64,000 nucleotides of DNA from NCBI RefSeq assembly GCF_020217425.1, contig NZ_CP084090.1, positions 3,224,001 to 3,288,000 of the forward strand, in the 5' to 3' direction. Of this stretch, positions 62,217 through 64,000 are shown one piece after another (positions within the stretch are counted from its first letter, which is position 1; every line of letters begins with the position of its first letter). The position numbers and the translations under genes were made by a program. The notes under the pieces are model-generated. The model saw only the letters and a program-made list of their open reading frames with translations. It did not search any database and was not told where the DNA came from. The stretch is from Halomicrobium urmianum (lineage in GTDB: Archaea; Halobacteriota; Halobacteria; Halobacteriales; Haloarculaceae).

Positions 62217-62383
62217 GCGGGCGCGTAGGTACCGGATCAACAAGGAGTTTTCCGCCTCGCAGTCCGGCAGAGCCGCGCGGCCGGTCCGACGGTCGAAACC
62301 GGTGGTCGCACCCGCCCCTCTTAAACACCATTAGCCAGCAAGCAGTCCCCGGTTTCGCGTGGTCCTACTAGGGGAAGGCGACC

Positions 62384-63019
62384 ATGGACAGACGCCAGTA
62401 CCTCGCGAGAGTCGGATCCGGACTAGTCGTCGGAACAGGAGCGCTCGCGGGGTGTACGTCGCCGGGCGCGGAGGAGGCCACCGAGACGGAGGCCGGGGGT
62501 GAGGAAACGGAGCCGGAGGCCACGGAAGCGGAGGGGACCCCGACCGAGGGCGTCGAGACGGCGAGGAACGAGACGAATGGCAACGAGTCGGCCGGCGGGA
62601 CCGGAGGCGGCGGAAGCGAGGTGGCGATGATCACCGAGGGTCAGGACTACATCTTCGATCCGATCGGCCTCTACGTCGAGCCCGGAGCGACGGTCACCTG
62701 GGTCAACGAGTCCGGAAGCCACTCCTCGACGGCGTACACCGAGGACAATCCCCAGTCCGAGGTGAATCGGATCCCCGAGGGCGCCGAGGGCTGGAACAGC
62801 GGGACGCTCACCGACGAGGGGGCCGAGTTCATGCACACCTTCGATACGGAGGGGACCTACGACTACTACTGCATCCCGCACAAGACTCTCGGGATGGTCG
62901 GGCGGATCGTGGTCGGCGAGCCCAGCGGATTCGAGGATGACCCGCCGGACGGCGCGGTGCCGTCCGAGCAACGGATCGTCGACGAGGGCGCGGTAGCCGC
63001 AGGCGACTTCGAGGGGTAA
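62384..63019 (+). CDS. halocyanin-type blue copper lipoprotein
   Basis: 211 residues. A lipobox LAGC with Cys24 ends an N-terminal signal starting MDRRQYLARVGSG. A long acidic Thr/Glu/Gly linker (25-80) follows. The plastocyanin-like domain has copper ligands His113 (GSHSS), Cys163 and His166 (YYCIPHK) and Met171. It is an electron carrier on the outer membrane surface, like halocyanin. A C-terminal acidic tail of about 30 residues (EDDPPDGAVPSEQ) ends it. It stands alone downstream of a short promoter region. Confidence 0.92.
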   Translation: MDRRQYLARVGSGLVVGTGALAGCTSPGAEEATETEAGGEETEPEATEAEGTPTEGVETARNETNGNESAGGTGGGGSEVAMITEGQDYIFDPIGLYVEPGATVTWVNESGSHSSTAYTEDNPQSEVNRIPEGAEGWNSGTLTDEGAEFMHTFDTEGTYDYYCIPHKTLGMVGRIVVGEPSGFEDDPPDGAVPSEQRIVDEGAVAAGDFEG

Positions 63020-63208
63020 GCCCCGCCCCGGTAGGGAAGCGATTTTCCGGAGGCCGCCGACACCGGCTGAACCCGGAGTCCGGTTCGCGTCCGTCGAATG
63101 CGCGCGCCGGCGCGGTCGAGAACCGGTATCGCAGCCCCGCCTGGGAGTCCGCCGACGAAGGGCGCTGTGGAGCGCCGTCTTTTTGTCAGCGGTCCGAGCA
63201 CGGACCGC

Positions 63209-63616
63209 ATGGACCGAGTCCGCGTTTCGACGGGCACCGACTGGGAGCCGCGGGTGGGCTACTCACGGGCGATCAGAACCGGAGACCACGTCCACGTCGC
63301 CGGGACGACGGCCACGGACGACGACGGGGCGGTCGTCGCGCCGGGCGACCCCGAGGCGCAGACGCAGCGTGCACTGGAGATAATCGAGGCCGCGCTGGCC
63401 GGGGCCGGTGCCGACCGCTCGGACGTGGTGCGGACGCGGCTGTTCGTCACGGACGTCGACGACTGGGAGGCGATCGGTGAGGTCCACGGAGAGTACTTCG
63501 GCGACGTGCGACCGGCCGCGACGATGGTCGAGGTCGAGCGACTGATCGATCCGGACGCGGTGGTCGAGATCGAAGCGACGGCGATCGTCGGAGAACGGAG
63601 GGACTGCGGAACGTGA
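63209..63616 (+). CDS. Rid/YjgF-family protein
   Basis: 135 residues from ATG at 63209. The fold features of Rid proteins are present: VGYSRAIRTGDHVHVAGTTA near residue 17, EAQTQRALEIIEAALAGAGA (about 58-77), VVRTRLFVTDVDDW (about 81-94, with the Arg used to bind the substrate carboxylate), and PAATMVEVERLIDPDAVVEI. RidA hydrolyses reactive 2-aminoacrylate imines; this branch may have other imine/enamine substrates. No operon partner. Confidence 0.88.
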   Translation: MDRVRVSTGTDWEPRVGYSRAIRTGDHVHVAGTTATDDDGAVVAPGDPEAQTQRALEIIEAALAGAGADRSDVVRTRLFVTDVDDWEAIGEVHGEYFGDVRPAATMVEVERLIDPDAVVEIEATAIVGERRDCGT

Positions 63617-63628
63617 GGCGCCGGCCGA

Positions 63629-64000
63629 TCAGGCGTCGTCGGGGCTGTAGTTGGGCGCCTCGTCCGTGATCATCACGTCGTGGGGGTGGCTCTCCTGCTG
63701 GCCGGCCGCGGAGACGCGGACGAACTCGGCGCGCTCCTTGAACTCGGGGATGGTCTCGGCGCCGACGTAGCCCATGCCGGACTGCATGCCACCGACGAGC
63801 TGGTGGAGCTCGTCCGCCAGCGGGCCCTTGTACGGCGTCGCGGCCTCCACGCCCTCGGGGACGAACTCCTCGTCCTCCTCTTCCTCCTTGAGGTAGCGCT
63901 CGCCGCTGCCCTCTGACATCGCGCCGACGCTCCCCATGCCGCGGTACTGCTTGTACTTCTTGCCGTTCATCGTGATGACGCGACCCGGCGCCTCGTCGGT
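63629..64000 (-). CDS. guaB: IMP dehydrogenase, C-terminal part, start outside window
   Basis: The minus-strand frame enters at the right edge and ends at 63629, giving about 123 residues. The GRVITMNGKKYKQYRGMGSV segment, then GAMSEGSGERYLKEEEEDEE, matches the flap and C-terminal region of IMPDH, which oxidises IMP to XMP in GMP synthesis. LHQLVGGMQSGMGYVGAETI and the C-terminal SAAGQQESHPHDVMITDEAP are conserved. The flap has an acidic insertion (KEEEEDEEF). The catalytic cysteine loop lies beyond the window. Confidence 0.93.
   Translation of the reverse strand, partial: TDEAPGRVITMNGKKYKQYRGMGSVGAMSEGSGERYLKEEEEDEEFVPEGVEAATPYKGPLADELHQLVGGMQSGMGYVGAETIPEFKERAEFVRVSAAGQQESHPHDVMITDEAPNYSPDDA

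Overview
The window is chromosomal DNA from a halophilic archaeon of class Halobacteria, probably near Haloarculaceae. The support is high G+C, very acidic predicted proteins, Tat-dependent lipoprotein signals, TATA boxes about 25-35 nt before start codons with little or no leader, an archaeal 16S 5' end, and typical gene families (GfcR, TrmB, Htr, DpsA, halocyanin, PssA).

Layout. 1-24.7 kb is mainly a sugar-oxidation region: alpha/beta hydrolase and acyl-CoA ligase (841-3310), D-xylose dehydrogenase (3426), D-xylonate dehydratase (5214, minus), a chemotaxis transducer (6636), a TIM-barrel isomerase and a Gfo/Idh oxidoreductase (8274, 9480), a degenerate M24-peptidase fold protein (10895), the GfcR regulator (11992, minus), two TrmB-type regulators (14054, 22885), a complete carbohydrate ABC importer (15522-20325), another Gfo/Idh enzyme and glucose dehydrogenase (20572, 21716). 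The enzymes and importer fit oxidative, non-phosphorylated pentose/glucose catabolism; the last two steps of the pentose route are not in the window. 24.7-30.4 kb is an rRNA operon (16S-23S-5S) with both processing stems but without the usual spacer tRNA-Ala or distal tRNA-Cys.

30.4-45.1 kb is rich in metal-responsive genes. An Fe(III)-type ABC importer forms one overlapping minus-strand operon with an ArnT-like membrane glycosyltransferase and an orphan gluconate-dehydrogenase subunit-3 protein. An RGP-like glycosyltransferase, a 57-aa protein and DpsA lie close by. DtxR-like palindromes (TTTAGG-n4-CCTAAA type) precede the importer, the RGP-like gene, the 57-aa gene (two sites) and dpsA, and a further site precedes a GT2 gene at 24000. 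Between them is an acyl-CoA cluster (ketoacyl-CoA reductase, propionyl-CoA carboxylase beta plus small subunit, two-subunit thiolase) suited to supplying PHA precursors.

45.7-49 kb holds an ADP-forming acyl-CoA synthetase coupled to a DRTGG/PTA-like protein. 49-54 kb is a biotin operon (bioB, a doubly frameshifted oxidoreductase, an unknown gene, bioF, bioD). 54-60 kb is housekeeping (archaetidylserine synthase, threonine synthase, thioredoxin, PRC-barrel, DHH/TrkA-N). 60.1-61.3 kb is a tRNA-Lys-associated scar with repeated tRNA 3' ends and an intact-looking IS6-type element with an 8-bp target duplication. The right edge carries two GNATs, a halocyanin, a Rid protein and the 3' end of guaB.

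The strongest unexplained signals are three copies of an ~86-bp nearly palindromic element (8110, 10763, 57592), the iron-box/glycosyltransferase association, a gene-head duplication at 9325, the tRNA-Lys scar, and an M24-like protein lacking most metal ligands. I found no CRISPR array and no complete unknown multi-gene defence system.
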